Shown here piece after piece: positions 25,552-35,759 of a DNA stretch of 64,000 nucleotides (its first letter is position 1; the number at the start of each line of letters is the position of its first letter). Under the pieces are notes generated by a model. The model had not been told where the DNA came from. It made no database searches and worked only from the letters and a program-made list of their open reading frames with translations. The translations under genes and the position numbers were made by a program. Location of the stretch: contig NZ_MJAT01000035.1 of assembly GCF_001742305.1 (NCBI RefSeq), forward strand, positions 1 to 64,000, given 5' to 3'. The DNA is from Desulfuribacillus stibiiarsenatis (lineage in GTDB: Bacteria; Bacillota; Bacilli; Desulfuribacillales; Desulfuribacillaceae).

Positions 25552-27675
25552 ATGTCAGAGCAATTCAGTAACGACTCCATGCTCGATATGTACCTATCGG
25601 AAACGACACAGAACATTGATCAACTAGAGAATTGTATCTTATCGAGTGAGAAGGCTAGCTGTTATTCCGACGAAGCGATTAACGAGATTTTCCGTAACAT
25701 GCACTCGATTAAAGGCTCATCGGCCATGATGCTTTTCGATAATATAGCAAATCTTGCCCATTCTGTAGAGGATGTAGTCTTTTACTTAAGAGAGAAGAAA
25801 CCGGAAAATCTTGATTATTCTACTCTATCGGATTTAGTACTAGAAAGCGTAGATTTCATGAAAGTAGAACTGCAAAAGGTCAAGAATAGCGATCCAGTGG
25901 ATGGCGACCCATCGATACTCATCGGAAATATTAAAGACTTTCTTGAAGTACTCAAGCAACTCAATCCTTCTTCACATGAACCCGAGAAACCGGCCTCTAC
26001 TAGGAAACAGAACTATTATATACCACAAGCTGCTCCAGTATCTCCAGCACTGAATTCATTAGGCGGTAAAACATATCATGCCACTATTCATTTTACAGAA
26101 GGCTGTGAGATGGAGAATATACGGGCGTACTCAATCGTTCACAACCTTAAGGATATTACACAGGACATAATTTACCATCCTGAGGATATTATAGAGAATT
26201 TCGACACGATACAGATGATTCGTGAGCAAGGTTTCTCCATCTGGTTTAAGACAGATAAGTCTTACGAAGAAATGAAAGAGCTATTAAACCAGACAATCTT
26301 CTTACGGGAATTGCATTTCGAAGAAGTAGTCGATTTCGATTTTTCCACATCAGAAGAAACCAATTCGATGGCAGATATAGAAGCCGATGATATTTTGAAA
26401 GCGCCATTGATTACACAGAAAGTGAAAGTTAGTACAACAAAGCAAGAAGCAACGAATCTCAACCATGGTGCAGGCAATACAGCTGGCAATACAAGTATTA
26501 TAAGTGTCAATGTCTTAAAACTGGATAAGCTAATGGATTTAGTAGGTGAAATGGTCATTGCAGAAGCTATGGTTACGCAAAACCCTGACCTCAAAGGCCT
26601 CCAATTAGACAACTTCTATAAAGCATCCCGTCAATTAGGAAAAATCATCAACGAAGTACAAGATACTGTCATGTCTATACGAATGGTTCCCCTGTCTATG
26701 ACGTTCCAAAAAATGCACCGCATTGTACGCGACATGAGTAAGAAATTAGATAAAGAAATCAAGCTCAAGCTGATTGGTGAAGAAACGGAAGTCGATAAGA
26801 ATATTATCGAACAAATATCAGACCCTCTCATGCATCTTGTACGTAACTCTATCGACCACGGGATTGAGAGCAAGAACGACCGTGTGAAAAATGGGAAATC
26901 CCAAGCCGGTACCATTACCCTTGAGGCTAAAAACGCTGGCAGCGATGTAGTTGTACTCGTGAAAGATGATGGAAAAGGGTTGAGTAAAGAGAAGATTCTT
27001 AAAAAAGCAAGAGAAAATGGAATTTTATCAAAACCTGAACATGAAATGACAGATAAAGAAATCTACAACTTAATCTTCCTTGCCGGTTTTTCTACTAAAG
27101 AGAAAATCGACGAGTTCTCTGGGAGAGGGGTTGGGATGGATGTTGTCGTGAAGAATCTAGAGGCCGTCGGTGGTTCGGTTTCCGTCGATAGCACTCCCGG
27201 AAAAGGATCCGTTATCACGCTCAAGATTCCATTAACTCTAGCAATTATCGATGGCATGAATATCCGTGTTGGTAGTTCTTCTTATACGATACCAACGACA
27301 ACTATCAAAGAATCCTTTAGATCTCGCGAAGAGGATATCATTAAAGACCCTGATGAAAATGAAATGATAATGGTGCGCGGCGAATGTTACCCAGTCCTTC
27401 GATTGCATGAACACTATCAGGTGAGGACGGAAATTACTAGCTTCACTGAGGGAATTTTAGTGATGGTAGAGCAAGACAACCGAACACTGTGTATCTTTGC
27501 AGATCAGTTACTAGGACAGCAGCAAGTAGTAGTAAAAGCCCTACCGAACTACATCAAGAATACAAAGAAGATTCGCGGGCTCGCTGGTTGCACAGTACTC
27601 GGAGATGGAAGCATTAGCTTAATATTAGATATTGGCGAATTAACGAACGCAAGAAACTTGCAACAAAATGGTTGA
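25552..27675 (+). CDS. cheA: Chemotaxis histidine kinase CheA
   Basis: A 707-residue kinase with the full CheA layout: HPt domain with phospho-accepting H51 (NMHSIKGSSAM), a CheY-binding P2-like domain (about 165-250), a dimerisation domain, an HATPase with N box (LVRNSIDHG near 428), G1 (DDGKGL) and G2 (GRGVGMDVV near 524), and a C-terminal CheW-like domain from about 563. It autophosphorylates under receptor control and passes phosphate to CheY and CheB. AAAGGAGGTGA precedes the ATG. The stop overlaps the region just before cheW. Confidence 0.96.
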   Translation: MSEQFSNDSMLDMYLSETTQNIDQLENCILSSEKASCYSDEAINEIFRNMHSIKGSSAMMLFDNIANLAHSVEDVVFYLREKKPENLDYSTLSDLVLESVDFMKVELQKVKNSDPVDGDPSILIGNIKDFLEVLKQLNPSSHEPEKPASTRKQNYYIPQAAPVSPALNSLGGKTYHATIHFTEGCEMENIRAYSIVHNLKDITQDIIYHPEDIIENFDTIQMIREQGFSIWFKTDKSYEEMKELLNQTIFLRELHFEEVVDFDFSTSEETNSMADIEADDILKAPLITQKVKVSTTKQEATNLNHGAGNTAGNTSIISVNVLKLDKLMDLVGEMVIAEAMVTQNPDLKGLQLDNFYKASRQLGKIINEVQDTVMSIRMVPLSMTFQKMHRIVRDMSKKLDKEIKLKLIGEETEVDKNIIEQISDPLMHLVRNSIDHGIESKNDRVKNGKSQAGTITLEAKNAGSDVVVLVKDDGKGLSKEKILKKARENGILSKPEHEMTDKEIYNLIFLAGFSTKEKIDEFSGRGVGMDVVVKNLEAVGGSVSVDSTPGKGSVITLKIPLTLAIIDGMNIRVGSSSYTIPTTTIKESFRSREEDIIKDPDENEMIMVRGECYPVLRLHEHYQVRTEITSFTEGILVMVEQDNRTLCIFADQLLGQQQVVVKALPNYIKNTKKIRGLAGCTVLGDGSISLILDIGELTNARNLQQNG

Positions 27676-27695
27676 TTGAAAAAGGGGGAGAGAAA

Positions 27696-28190
27696 ATGAA
27701 GGAAGTCTTAGAGCATGACATGTTGGAAGAGGAAGAGGATACCCAGAAAGATAAATTTTTGACCTTTATCTTAGGCAAGGAATCCTACGGATTAGAGATA
27801 AAGCACGTTACGGAAATTATCGGAATTCAAGCAATTACGGATGTACCAGAGTTACCGGAATACATTCGCGGGATTATCAATTTACGAGGGAAGATTATCC
27901 CTGTAATGGACGTGAGACTACGTTTCAAGAAACCATTCCTTGAATATAACGATCGCACCTGCATTGTTGTTATCGATATCCATGACATTTCCATCGGACT
28001 AATCGTAGATGGCGTATCAGAAGTTATCAACATTCCTAGCACAGAAATCGTTGCCCCACCAGATGTGAGTAAAGGTAGTAATAAATACATTAAAGGTATA
28101 GGCAAGGTTGGCAGTGAAGTGAAACTAATTCTTGATTGTGAAAAACTATTAAATGAGAACGATGCAGAAAATCTATCAAATATTCGATAA
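27696..28190 (+). CDS. cheW: Chemotaxis coupling protein CheW
   Basis: A 164-residue CheW-domain protein (FILGKESYGLEIKHVTEII, PEYIRGIINLRGKIIPVMDVR) that links receptors to CheA at the membrane. An acidic N-terminal tail of about 18 residues precedes the fold. I chose the ATG at 27696, which has GGGGGAG just upstream. An upstream TTG at 27672 overlaps the cheA stop and lacks a site. Confidence 0.94.
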   Translation: MKEVLEHDMLEEEEDTQKDKFLTFILGKESYGLEIKHVTEIIGIQAITDVPELPEYIRGIINLRGKIIPVMDVRLRFKKPFLEYNDRTCIVVIDIHDISIGLIVDGVSEVINIPSTEIVAPPDVSKGSNKYIKGIGKVGSEVKLILDCEKLLNENDAENLSNIR

Positions 28191-28204
28191 CGGAGGAATG
28201 AAAA

Positions 28205-29926
28205 ATGACCTGGTTTAAAAATCTAAACATTCGTACGAAACTTATATCGTGCTTTATCGTATTGGCAATATTAACAGGAATCGTTGGTTTTATTGGGATT
28301 TACGACATGGGGAATATCAATGACCGTGGCGATGAGATGTACTATAATAACTTCTTGCCGGCACAAAGATTAGCGGAAATGAATGCTGGTACACAGACAA
28401 TTAGAGCCGATATGCTGTTAATGCTTTATGAAAGAGATATGACTAAATTCCAGTACCGTGTGGATGAAATTAATAATATTGTTGCACGCAATAATGAAAT
28501 ATTAGACGAGTATGAAAAGACGATCATAACAGAGAAAGAAAGAGATTTATACGACGATTTGCGTGCGGACTTGTTAGAATACCGACAGATTCGAAATGCT
28601 CATATCAATTTACTACAGAATGGACAATTTGATAGAGTAATTGCTGAACTTCCACAGCAATCCAAGGCGCGTGACGAGGTCCAAGCGGCGATTGATGAGC
28701 TAATTCAGTATAACCAAAGTTCTGCGAGAGAAAAATTGAACTTAAATTCACAAAATTATCAAAGGCAATCAATGGTGTTAATTGCAATCATTATTGCAGG
28801 TATCATCATCTCTTTAGCCCTTGGGTTCTATGTATCAAACCTAATCAGTAAGCCATTAACAGAAATAGTAGGGGCAGCGAATAAAATTGCTGATGGAAAT
28901 CTAGATGTAACAATTGAAGTAAGCTCAAAGGATGAAATTGGCGTCCTTTCCGAAGCATTTAGAAAGATGACAGAGAACATCAACGATGTAATGACGAATA
29001 TTAACTCCGCTTCTGAACAAGTAGCTTCGGGTTCTAAGCAAGTATCTGAATCTAGTATGGCACTCTCTCAAGGGGCTACAGAACAAGCAAGCTCTGTGGA
29101 GCAATTAACATCATCGTTAGAAGAAATATCTGCCCAAACGAAACAAAACGCTGAAAATGCCAATGAAGCGAATTCTTTAGCGGAAGTTGCAAAGAGTAAT
29201 GCCGTACAAGGAAATACCCAAATGAGGGAAATGCTAAAGGCAATGGATGATATTAACGAATCTTCAAGTAACATTTATAAGATTATTAAGGTTATTGATG
29301 AAATTGCATTCCAGACGAATATCCTAGCATTAAACGCTGCGGTTGAAGCGGCAAGAGCTGGCCAGCATGGAAAAGGATTTGCAGTGGTTGCTGAAGAAGT
29401 AAGAAACCTAGCAGCAAGATCAGCCAATGCAGCGAAAGAAACAACGGATATGATTGAAGGCTCCATTAAGAAAGTAGAAGGCGGCACGAAGATTGCGAAT
29501 CATACGGCGGAAGCTTTAAATGAAATTGTTGATCGTATTTCCAAGGTAGCAAATCTAGTGGGAGAAATTGCCGTAGCATCGAATGAACAAGCAGCAGGAA
29601 TTGCCCAAATCAACCAAGGCATAATGCAAGTATCTGAAGTTGTTCAGACGAACTCTGCTACATCGGAAGAAAGCGCAGCAGCGAGTGAAGAGCTTGCAAG
29701 CCAAGCTGAGTTATTAAAGGAGCAAGTTGCTAGGTTTAGCTTGAAGAAGCAGCAAAGAGGGAATTCGTACCGTTCAATGGATGAGATCAACCCAGAAGTA
29801 CTACGCATGTTAGATAACTTGAGTGGGAAGCAACAACCATTACGTAGTATTGATCTTTACACCGAGCCTGCAGCAACAAGCGCGAAGAAAATCGCTCTTA
29901 GCGATAAGGAATTTGGTAAGTACTAA
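28205..29926 (+). CDS. Methyl-accepting chemotaxis protein
   Basis: A 573-residue receptor with membrane helices at about 12-33 and 190-213, a four-helix-bundle type extracellular sensor between them, a HAMP domain (about 214-268) and a cytoplasmic signalling helix bundle with the conserved tip [18 protein letters not shown]. It is the only classical receptor in the operon and thus the likely input of this CheA/CheW set. The ligand cannot be predicted. GGAGGA precedes the ATG. Confidence 0.95.
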   Translation: MTWFKNLNIRTKLISCFIVLAILTGIVGFIGIYDMGNINDRGDEMYYNNFLPAQRLAEMNAGTQTIRADMLLMLYERDMTKFQYRVDEINNIVARNNEILDEYEKTIITEKERDLYDDLRADLLEYRQIRNAHINLLQNGQFDRVIAELPQQSKARDEVQAAIDELIQYNQSSAREKLNLNSQNYQRQSMVLIAIIIAGIIISLALGFYVSNLISKPLTEIVGAANKIADGNLDVTIEVSSKDEIGVLSEAFRKMTENINDVMTNINSASEQVASGSKQVSESSMALSQGATEQASSVEQLTSSLEEISAQTKQNAENANEANSLAEVAKSNAVQGNTQMREMLKAMDDINESSSNIYKIIKVIDEIAFQTNILALNAAVEAARAGQHGKGFAVVAEEVRNLAARSANAAKETTDMIEGSIKKVEGGTKIANHTAEALNEIVDRISKVANLVGEIAVASNEQAAGIAQINQGIMQVSEVVQTNSATSEESAAASEELASQAELLKEQVARFSLKKQQRGNSYRSMDEINPEVLRMLDNLSGKQQPLRSIDLYTEPAATSAKKIALSDKEFGKY

Positions 29927-29974
29927 AAAATAGTTTTGATATTACAACAACGCTATTACAACACTAATCTATGC

Positions 29975-29995
29975 GGGGAGAGCTTTGGCTCTCCC
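29975..29995 (+). other. Intercistronic hairpin between the MCP gene and cheR
   Basis: GGGAGAGC / GCTCTCCC form a perfect eight-base stem with a TTTG loop in the 93-base gap. No T-run follows, so it is more likely an mRNA processing or stability hairpin than a terminator. Confidence 0.6.
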
Positions 29996-30019
29996 TACAT
30001 AATAGGTAGGTGAGAGTCT

Positions 30020-30835
30020 ATGGTTGCCATTACTGATAAAGAATTTAAGCAATTAACCGAATATATAAAAGTAAATTATGGAATTCACTTAAAAGAAGAA
30101 AAGCTAATGTTATTGACAGGAAGGCTGCAGAAAGTTCTACAACAAGAGGGTTTTAATAATTTTACAGATTATTATCACCATATTTTAAACGATCAAACTG
30201 GTCAAGCAGTTGTTACATTGGTCGACAAGATCACAACGAATCACACGTTTTTCATGAGGGAAGCGGATCATTTTTATTTTTTCCGTGACCGTGTATTACC
30301 GTTTTTAGCCAACACAGTGCAAGATAAAGACTTGCGCATTTGGTGTGCGGCAAGTTCTACGGGAGAAGAACCATACACATTGGCGATGGTCATCGACGAG
30401 TTTTTTGGGAAAGACAAGGTTTTCTGGGATACGAAGTTACTCGCAACAGATATATCCTCACAAGTGCTAGATATTGCGAAGAAGGGGATTTACAGCAACG
30501 AGAAGATTGCACCACTACCAAAGCATTGGAAGACAAATTACTTTAAGAAACATGACAATGAAAATTCTGTCCTAATTGATAAAATTAGGAATGAGGTCAT
30601 ATATAGAAAATTTAATTTAATGGATACGACTTTACCGTTTAAAAAGAAATTTTATACCATATTTTGCCGTAATGTCATGATATACTTTGACTATAAGACG
30701 AAGATAGAATTAGTCAACCGACTCTATCACCACATGGAGTATGGCGGGTATTTATTTATCGGACACTCGGAATCATTAACCAAGGAATTTACGAAATTTA
30801 AATATATCATGCCAGCGATCTATAGGAAAGAATAG
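30020..30835 (+). CDS. cheR: Chemotaxis protein methyltransferase CheR
   Basis: A 271-residue protein with the CheR N-terminal helical domain and a SAM-dependent methyltransferase domain (IWCAASSTGEEPYTLAM, then YTIFCRNVMIYFD). It methylates receptor glutamates for adaptation, paired with CheB encoded next. GTAGGTGAG precedes the ATG. Confidence 0.95.
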   Translation: MVAITDKEFKQLTEYIKVNYGIHLKEEKLMLLTGRLQKVLQQEGFNNFTDYYHHILNDQTGQAVVTLVDKITTNHTFFMREADHFYFFRDRVLPFLANTVQDKDLRIWCAASSTGEEPYTLAMVIDEFFGKDKVFWDTKLLATDISSQVLDIAKKGIYSNEKIAPLPKHWKTNYFKKHDNENSVLIDKIRNEVIYRKFNLMDTTLPFKKKFYTIFCRNVMIYFDYKTKIELVNRLYHHMEYGGYLFIGHSESLTKEFTKFKYIMPAIYRKE

Positions 30836-30845
30836 AGGTGTGCCG

Positions 30846-31913
30846 ATGGGGATTCATAAGAAAATCCGCGTGCTAATCGTGGACGACTCCCTGATTTTTA
30901 GAGAAGTATTAGCGAGAGGAATCGCGTCAGACCCGGACATTGAAGTCGTTGGCAAAGCTATCGATCCATTTGATGCTAGGGATAAAATTCTTGCATTACA
31001 ACCAGATGTAATGACTTGTGATGTTGAAATGCCGAAAATGAATGGGATAGAATTTATTAGGAGATTGTTGCCGCAATATCCATTACCAGTCATAGTAGTT
31101 AGCGCCATCAGTAATGCGGTATTTGATGCCATGAATGCTGGGGCAGTCGACTTCGTAACGAAGCCAGACGTGCAATCGCCGAAGGGTGTAGAAGGATTTA
31201 TTGTTGAATTAATCGCCAAGATAAAAGTAGTAGCCAATGCTAAGGTTGGGCAAACAGTAAATAAGCCAGCCAACTACGAGCCGCAATTACAAACGTCAGA
31301 ACATAAGAAAACGACAGTCGATTCCGTGCAAACATCGAGATTTGACCCGAACAAAGTGATTGCTATTGGTGCATCCACAGGAGGAACAGAGGCCCTATTT
31401 AGTATTTTGAAACACTTACCACCTTCAGTTCCTGGAATTGTCATAGTCCAGCATATCCCACCAGTATTCTCCACAATGTTCGCTGAGCGTTTGAACAATC
31501 AGACGAGGTTACGAGTGAAGGAGGCCGAGACTGGCGATTATGTGGAGCCAGGACTTGTTCTAATTGCACCGGGAGATCAGCATATGCGCGTGAAGAAGGT
31601 CGCCGATAAATATAAGGTTGAGGTTTTCCACGGGGAAAAGGTTAGTGGCCATTGCCCTTCCGTGGATGTTCTGTTTGATTCTGTGGCGAAAGAAGTCGGG
31701 AATCAGGCAATTGGTATTATTCTTACGGGGATGGGGTACGATGGTGCGAAAGGGCTCCTTGCCATGAAGCGGAAAGGGGCACGTACAATTGGGCAAGATG
31801 AGCAATCCAGTATAGTCTATGGAATGCCAAAGGTTTCTTATGAAATCGGTGCTGTCGAACGACAAATGCCACTGCAAACAATACCACAAATGCTACTTGC
31901 AATGACAAGGTAG
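30846..31913 (+). CDS. cheB: Chemotaxis response regulator protein-glutamate methylesterase CheB
   Basis: A 355-residue protein with a receiver domain (phospho-acceptor D59 in VMTCDVEMP), a linker of about 50 residues and a methylesterase domain with the catalytic Ser (GASTGG), His (QHIPP) and Asp (GMGYDGAKG). It removes methyl groups from receptors. The ATG at 30846 with GAGGTG five bases upstream is preferred to the GTG at 30840, which is part of that site. Confidence 0.95.
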   Translation: MGIHKKIRVLIVDDSLIFREVLARGIASDPDIEVVGKAIDPFDARDKILALQPDVMTCDVEMPKMNGIEFIRRLLPQYPLPVIVVSAISNAVFDAMNAGAVDFVTKPDVQSPKGVEGFIVELIAKIKVVANAKVGQTVNKPANYEPQLQTSEHKKTTVDSVQTSRFDPNKVIAIGASTGGTEALFSILKHLPPSVPGIVIVQHIPPVFSTMFAERLNNQTRLRVKEAETGDYVEPGLVLIAPGDQHMRVKKVADKYKVEVFHGEKVSGHCPSVDVLFDSVAKEVGNQAIGIILTGMGYDGAKGLLAMKRKGARTIGQDEQSSIVYGMPKVSYEIGAVERQMPLQTIPQMLLAMTR

Positions 31914-32004
31914 GGAATAAGAGCTAAGAGTTTTGGCTAGAAGTGTTTACAGGGGAAGGTAGTAGTGACAACGAGCCGATTAATGTCTAAGTAGGTGAGA
32001 GAAA

Positions 32005-35000
32005 TTGTGCAAAGGAAGACATTTAAATACTGAATTTTCATCTCTAAGCCATGAAGTAACGATAGGAAATGATCGAATTGCAATGATTCTATCGTCTATC
32101 GGTGACGGGGTAATCTCTATAGATATTGATTCGAACATTGAATACATGAATCAGGCAGCACAGGAGATTTTGGGTTTGGAGGCGCCGGAAGCTATTGGAA
32201 AGCCGATATCAGAGGTATTTAAGCTGTTTGACTCCATAACTGGTGAGCAATACTCTTCGCCGACAGAGGAAGCGCTGCGAACGAAAGATAAAGTAGGGCT
32301 CAAGAACAATACAATCTTGCTAAGTTCCGATGGTTTATATAAATTCGTATCAGCTAGTTGTACACCTGCGCTTGATGTCAAAAGGGAAGTCAGCGGCGCA
32401 GTTATCGTATTTCGAGATATCACAAGATTGAAAGGCATGGAAGATCAGCTACATATAGAGAGGAATAATCTACAAAGAATCATCGATGCAGCACCAGTAG
32501 GCATGATGATTCTAGATCATAAATTGGCCATCCAACAGGTCAACAATAACTTCATAACCATGATGAATTACAACCCAGAAACTATAGTCGGGAAGGTGTT
32601 TGGAGATGAAGTGCGGTGTCTGAATAGCTTTGACAAAGGGTGCGGCAGTGGCTTTAGATGCAGTTTCTGTACTCTGCGACAAAATATCAATAAGATACTG
32701 CAATCAAGCCCGAAGGATACTCTTACGTCAGTAGATGATTTTCCGTTAGAGGATGGCACGGGCAAAACAATCTGGTTCAAGATCAATGCTGTTCCACTGA
32801 TGATTCAAGGTGGCATTCATGTGCTAATAACCTTTACCGATATTTCTGACCAGAAGCAGCGGGAACTCCATCTAATGCAGGCGAAAGATTTCTTCTTGAG
32901 GATTATGGATAACTTTCCGGCGATGGTATGGACGGCAGCTCCTAACTTGAACATAGATTACTTAAATAAACCCTGGTTTGAATTTACAGGATTAACGATA
33001 GAAACCGCTACATCTGAGACTTTATTGTCGACCATTCATCCTAAAGACCGAGAACAATGTACGAATATATTAATTAATAGCACGGAGGCACATCAGCCTT
33101 TTGAGATGGAGCATCGAATGAAGAACCGTGAGGGTGAATATCACTGGGTTGTAACAGTAGGTAAACCGCACTTCAACACAGATGGACAATTTTCTGGGTA
33201 TATAGGCGCTGTGTATGATATCACTGATCGCAAGAAAATAGAAAAAGCCGTACAGCAGAGTGAACAGAAGTTCAAAAACCTATTCCATAAAGCAGATGAT
33301 GCGATATATCTACATGAGTTAACAGATGATGGAGATGAGCTAAGCAACATTGTTGAGATTAATGATACGGCTTGTAAGCGTTTGGAATACGAACGTGAAG
33401 AAATATTGGGGAAATCTCCGCTCAAGTTGTATACATCGGAATACCATACAGTGAAACGGACCCTCTTAGCAAAGATTATGATTCAAGGTTCTATCATTTA
33501 TGAAGCAATGCACATAACGAAGTCAGGCAAAGCAGTCCCTGTAGAAGTTCGGTCACATTATTTTGAGATGGACAATAAGCGTTTCGTCTTATCGGTAGCT
33601 CGGGATATGACGGAGAGAAAGCGCGTAGAAGCACAACTGCTCGAAGCAAAAGAGCAAGCAGAAACAGCGAACAAATCGAAGAGTGAATTTCTGGCGAATA
33701 TGAGTCATGAAATTAGAACACCATTAAACGGTATCGTGGGTATGGTAGATTTAACATTAGCTACTAACTTAAACGAGGACCAGAGAGAAAACCTTGACAC
33801 AGCGAAAGCTTGCGCGAAAAGCCTAATGAAAATCATCAATGACATTCTCGACTTCTCGAAAATGGAAGCTGGAAAACTCTCGATGGAAGCTATAGATTTC
33901 AATGTCAGGGGAGAATTAGAAGAGATTTTGAAAGCCCATTCGTTCCATGCCGCGTCTAAGCAAATGGCCATCCGCTCTGATGTTGCAGAAGAAGTTCCTG
34001 AGTATCTCCAAGGGGATCCCTATCGCCTGAAACAGATTTTGAATAATCTTATCAATAATGCGATAAAGTTTACGAATTCTGGGTGTATTACAGTAGCAAT
34101 CAATCAGGTCAAGAAAGCCGAAGATCGACATGTGTTACAATTCTCAATCACAGATACAGGGATTGGTATTTCTGTGGAAGATCAGAATAAACTATTTAAA
34201 AGCTTCAGTCAGGTAGATAGTACGTTTACAAAGAAATTTGGTGGTACGGGACTAGGTTTAGTCATTTCGAAACAGTTGGCAGAAATGATGGGTGGTACGA
34301 TGTGGGTTGAAAGCACACAAGGCGAAGGTAGCACATTTTTCTTTACCATTGAATGTAGAGTTGGAAAAAAACCAGTCGAAAGTAGACCCCTAGACATCGA
34401 TGTTATCCAGCCACGGAAGATACGTAAGGTCTTAATTGCCGAAGACTATCAGGTAAACCAAATGGTATTGAAAAAAATACTGATACAAATTGGCTATGAG
34501 CCAGACATTGCCAGTAACGGATATGAGGCCATACAAATGCATGAAGAAAACACCTATGACGCGATATTAATGGATGTCCAAATGCCGATAATGGATGGAG
34601 TAGAAGCAACGAAACAGATACGAGCGATGCAAGGACCGAAAAAGGATATTCCAATTATTGCAGTTACAGCATTTGCCCTAGATGGTGATCTTGACAAGTT
34701 TATTCATGAGGGTATGGATTATTATATTTCAAAGCCTGTAATGGCGGGTGACCTAACGAAAATACTAGCGAATATTCAATCAAAAAACCAGCAAACGATT
34801 AAGGGGTTTACTGAAAGAGTGAAAATTGATGAAAATGGTGAATTGATGTTTGTCAATGAGAGTGAATTTTCTCGACATGAAGACTACGAAGATGTTATCC
34901 ATAAGATTGCAGAACACATGTCGCTAGTGTATCAAGGAATCACGGATGGAAAGTTAATAGAAATTGAACATCAGGCGGATGAGATTAAAAAGCTATCGGA

Positions 35001-35154
35001 ACAAATTGAAGCGGACGAATTCAAACGCCTATCATTTAAGATTCAGTTAGCAGCAAGGCGAGGGAATTTACAGGATATTGTTGAATATGCGACACGTTTG
35101 GGGTTAGAAATTGAGAAAAGCAAAAAGAGATTTATAGGAGGGGATTTTAATTGA
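32005..35154 (+). CDS. Multi-PAS hybrid sensor histidine kinase
   Basis: A 1049-residue cytoplasmic kinase without membrane segments. Four PAS-type domains fill residues 20-545. Next come HisKA (MSHEIRTPLNG, phospho-His at 568), HATPase (N box NNLINNAIKF), a receiver domain (phospho-Asp at 857 in ILMDVQMPIMDG) and about 130 further residues of helical character. The second PAS contains a cysteine cluster (CLNSFDKGCGSGFRCSFC), possibly a metal or redox site. The start is TTG with TAGGTGAG upstream. It overlaps the next receiver gene by four bases and probably feeds it by phosphorelay. It extends the chemosensory operon. Confidence 0.9.
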   Translation: MCKGRHLNTEFSSLSHEVTIGNDRIAMILSSIGDGVISIDIDSNIEYMNQAAQEILGLEAPEAIGKPISEVFKLFDSITGEQYSSPTEEALRTKDKVGLKNNTILLSSDGLYKFVSASCTPALDVKREVSGAVIVFRDITRLKGMEDQLHIERNNLQRIIDAAPVGMMILDHKLAIQQVNNNFITMMNYNPETIVGKVFGDEVRCLNSFDKGCGSGFRCSFCTLRQNINKILQSSPKDTLTSVDDFPLEDGTGKTIWFKINAVPLMIQGGIHVLITFTDISDQKQRELHLMQAKDFFLRIMDNFPAMVWTAAPNLNIDYLNKPWFEFTGLTIETATSETLLSTIHPKDREQCTNILINSTEAHQPFEMEHRMKNREGEYHWVVTVGKPHFNTDGQFSGYIGAVYDITDRKKIEKAVQQSEQKFKNLFHKADDAIYLHELTDDGDELSNIVEINDTACKRLEYEREEILGKSPLKLYTSEYHTVKRTLLAKIMIQGSIIYEAMHITKSGKAVPVEVRSHYFEMDNKRFVLSVARDMTERKRVEAQLLEAKEQAETANKSKSEFLANMSHEIRTPLNGIVGMVDLTLATNLNEDQRENLDTAKACAKSLMKIINDILDFSKMEAGKLSMEAIDFNVRGELEEILKAHSFHAASKQMAIRSDVAEEVPEYLQGDPYRLKQILNNLINNAIKFTNSGCITVAINQVKKAEDRHVLQFSITDTGIGISVEDQNKLFKSFSQVDSTFTKKFGGTGLGLVISKQLAEMMGGTMWVESTQGEGSTFFFTIECRVGKKPVESRPLDIDVIQPRKIRKVLIAEDYQVNQMVLKKILIQIGYEPDIASNGYEAIQMHEENTYDAILMDVQMPIMDGVEATKQIRAMQGPKKDIPIIAVTAFALDGDLDKFIHEGMDYYISKPVMAGDLTKILANIQSKNQQTIKGFTERVKIDENGELMFVNESEFSRHEDYEDVIHKIAEHMSLVYQGITDGKLIEIEHQADEIKKLSEQIEADEFKRLSFKIQLAARRGNLQDIVEYATRLGLEIEKSKKRFIGGDFN

Positions 35155-35564
35155 GAATATTAATTGCCGAAGATGACATGGTCAGTCGCAAGTTTTTGAA
35201 CAAATTCCTTTCTCAGTACGGCGAATGCGACATGGTTGTAGATGGACTGGAGGCTATTGATGCGTATATGATGGCTATGAAAGAAGAGTCCTCTTATGAC
35301 TTAATTTGCCTAGACATTATGATGCCTAAGGTCGATGGTGTGAAAGCTTTAAAAGCGATTCGCGATTTAGAAGCACAGAAGAACGTTCCTGTAGAAAATA
35401 GGGCGAAGATTATAATGACTACAGCTCTTTCGGAAGCAAAGTTTGTGCAAAAGGCTTTTGAATATGGCTGCGAGGCCTATGCGTCAAAGCCGATCGACAC
35501 GGCAAAGCTAACAGAAGTATTAGAGAAGTTAGGGTTAATCACTAACAAAAAGCATCAAAACTAA
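35151..35564 (+). CDS. Single-domain response regulator
   Basis: A 137-residue receiver domain with acid pocket (AEDD), phospho-acceptor D55 (LICLDIMMPKVDG) and conserved T/K switch residues (TTALSEA, SKPID). It has no output domain and may act as a CheY-like messenger or phosphorelay shuttle. TTG start, overlapping the hybrid kinase stop (TTGA) with AGGAGGGG upstream, so it is translationally coupled to its likely kinase. Last gene of the operon. Confidence 0.92.
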   Translation: MRILIAEDDMVSRKFLNKFLSQYGECDMVVDGLEAIDAYMMAMKEESSYDLICLDIMMPKVDGVKALKAIRDLEAQKNVPVENRAKIIMTTALSEAKFVQKAFEYGCEAYASKPIDTAKLTEVLEKLGLITNKKHQN

Positions 35565-35613
35565 GGCGTTCACCTGTGTCATAATGACTTTGTGTAAGCT
35601 ATGTTTTGTCATT

Positions 35614-35649
35614 GAAGAATGGATGTCGGGCGCCATTCTTCTTTTTTTA
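35614..35649 (+). terminator. Terminator of the chemosensory operon
   Basis: GAAGAATGG pairs with CCATTCTTC across a ten-base loop, followed by a run of T. Confidence 0.9.
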
Positions 35650-35759
35650 TGATTGCGTCAGGTTATTCTTATTTTTTTATGAGCGGATAAACAGAGTCGA
35701 ACAACAAATACTAAACTAAGTACAATTGCTTTATACCATGACTACAAAGGAGAATCCAC

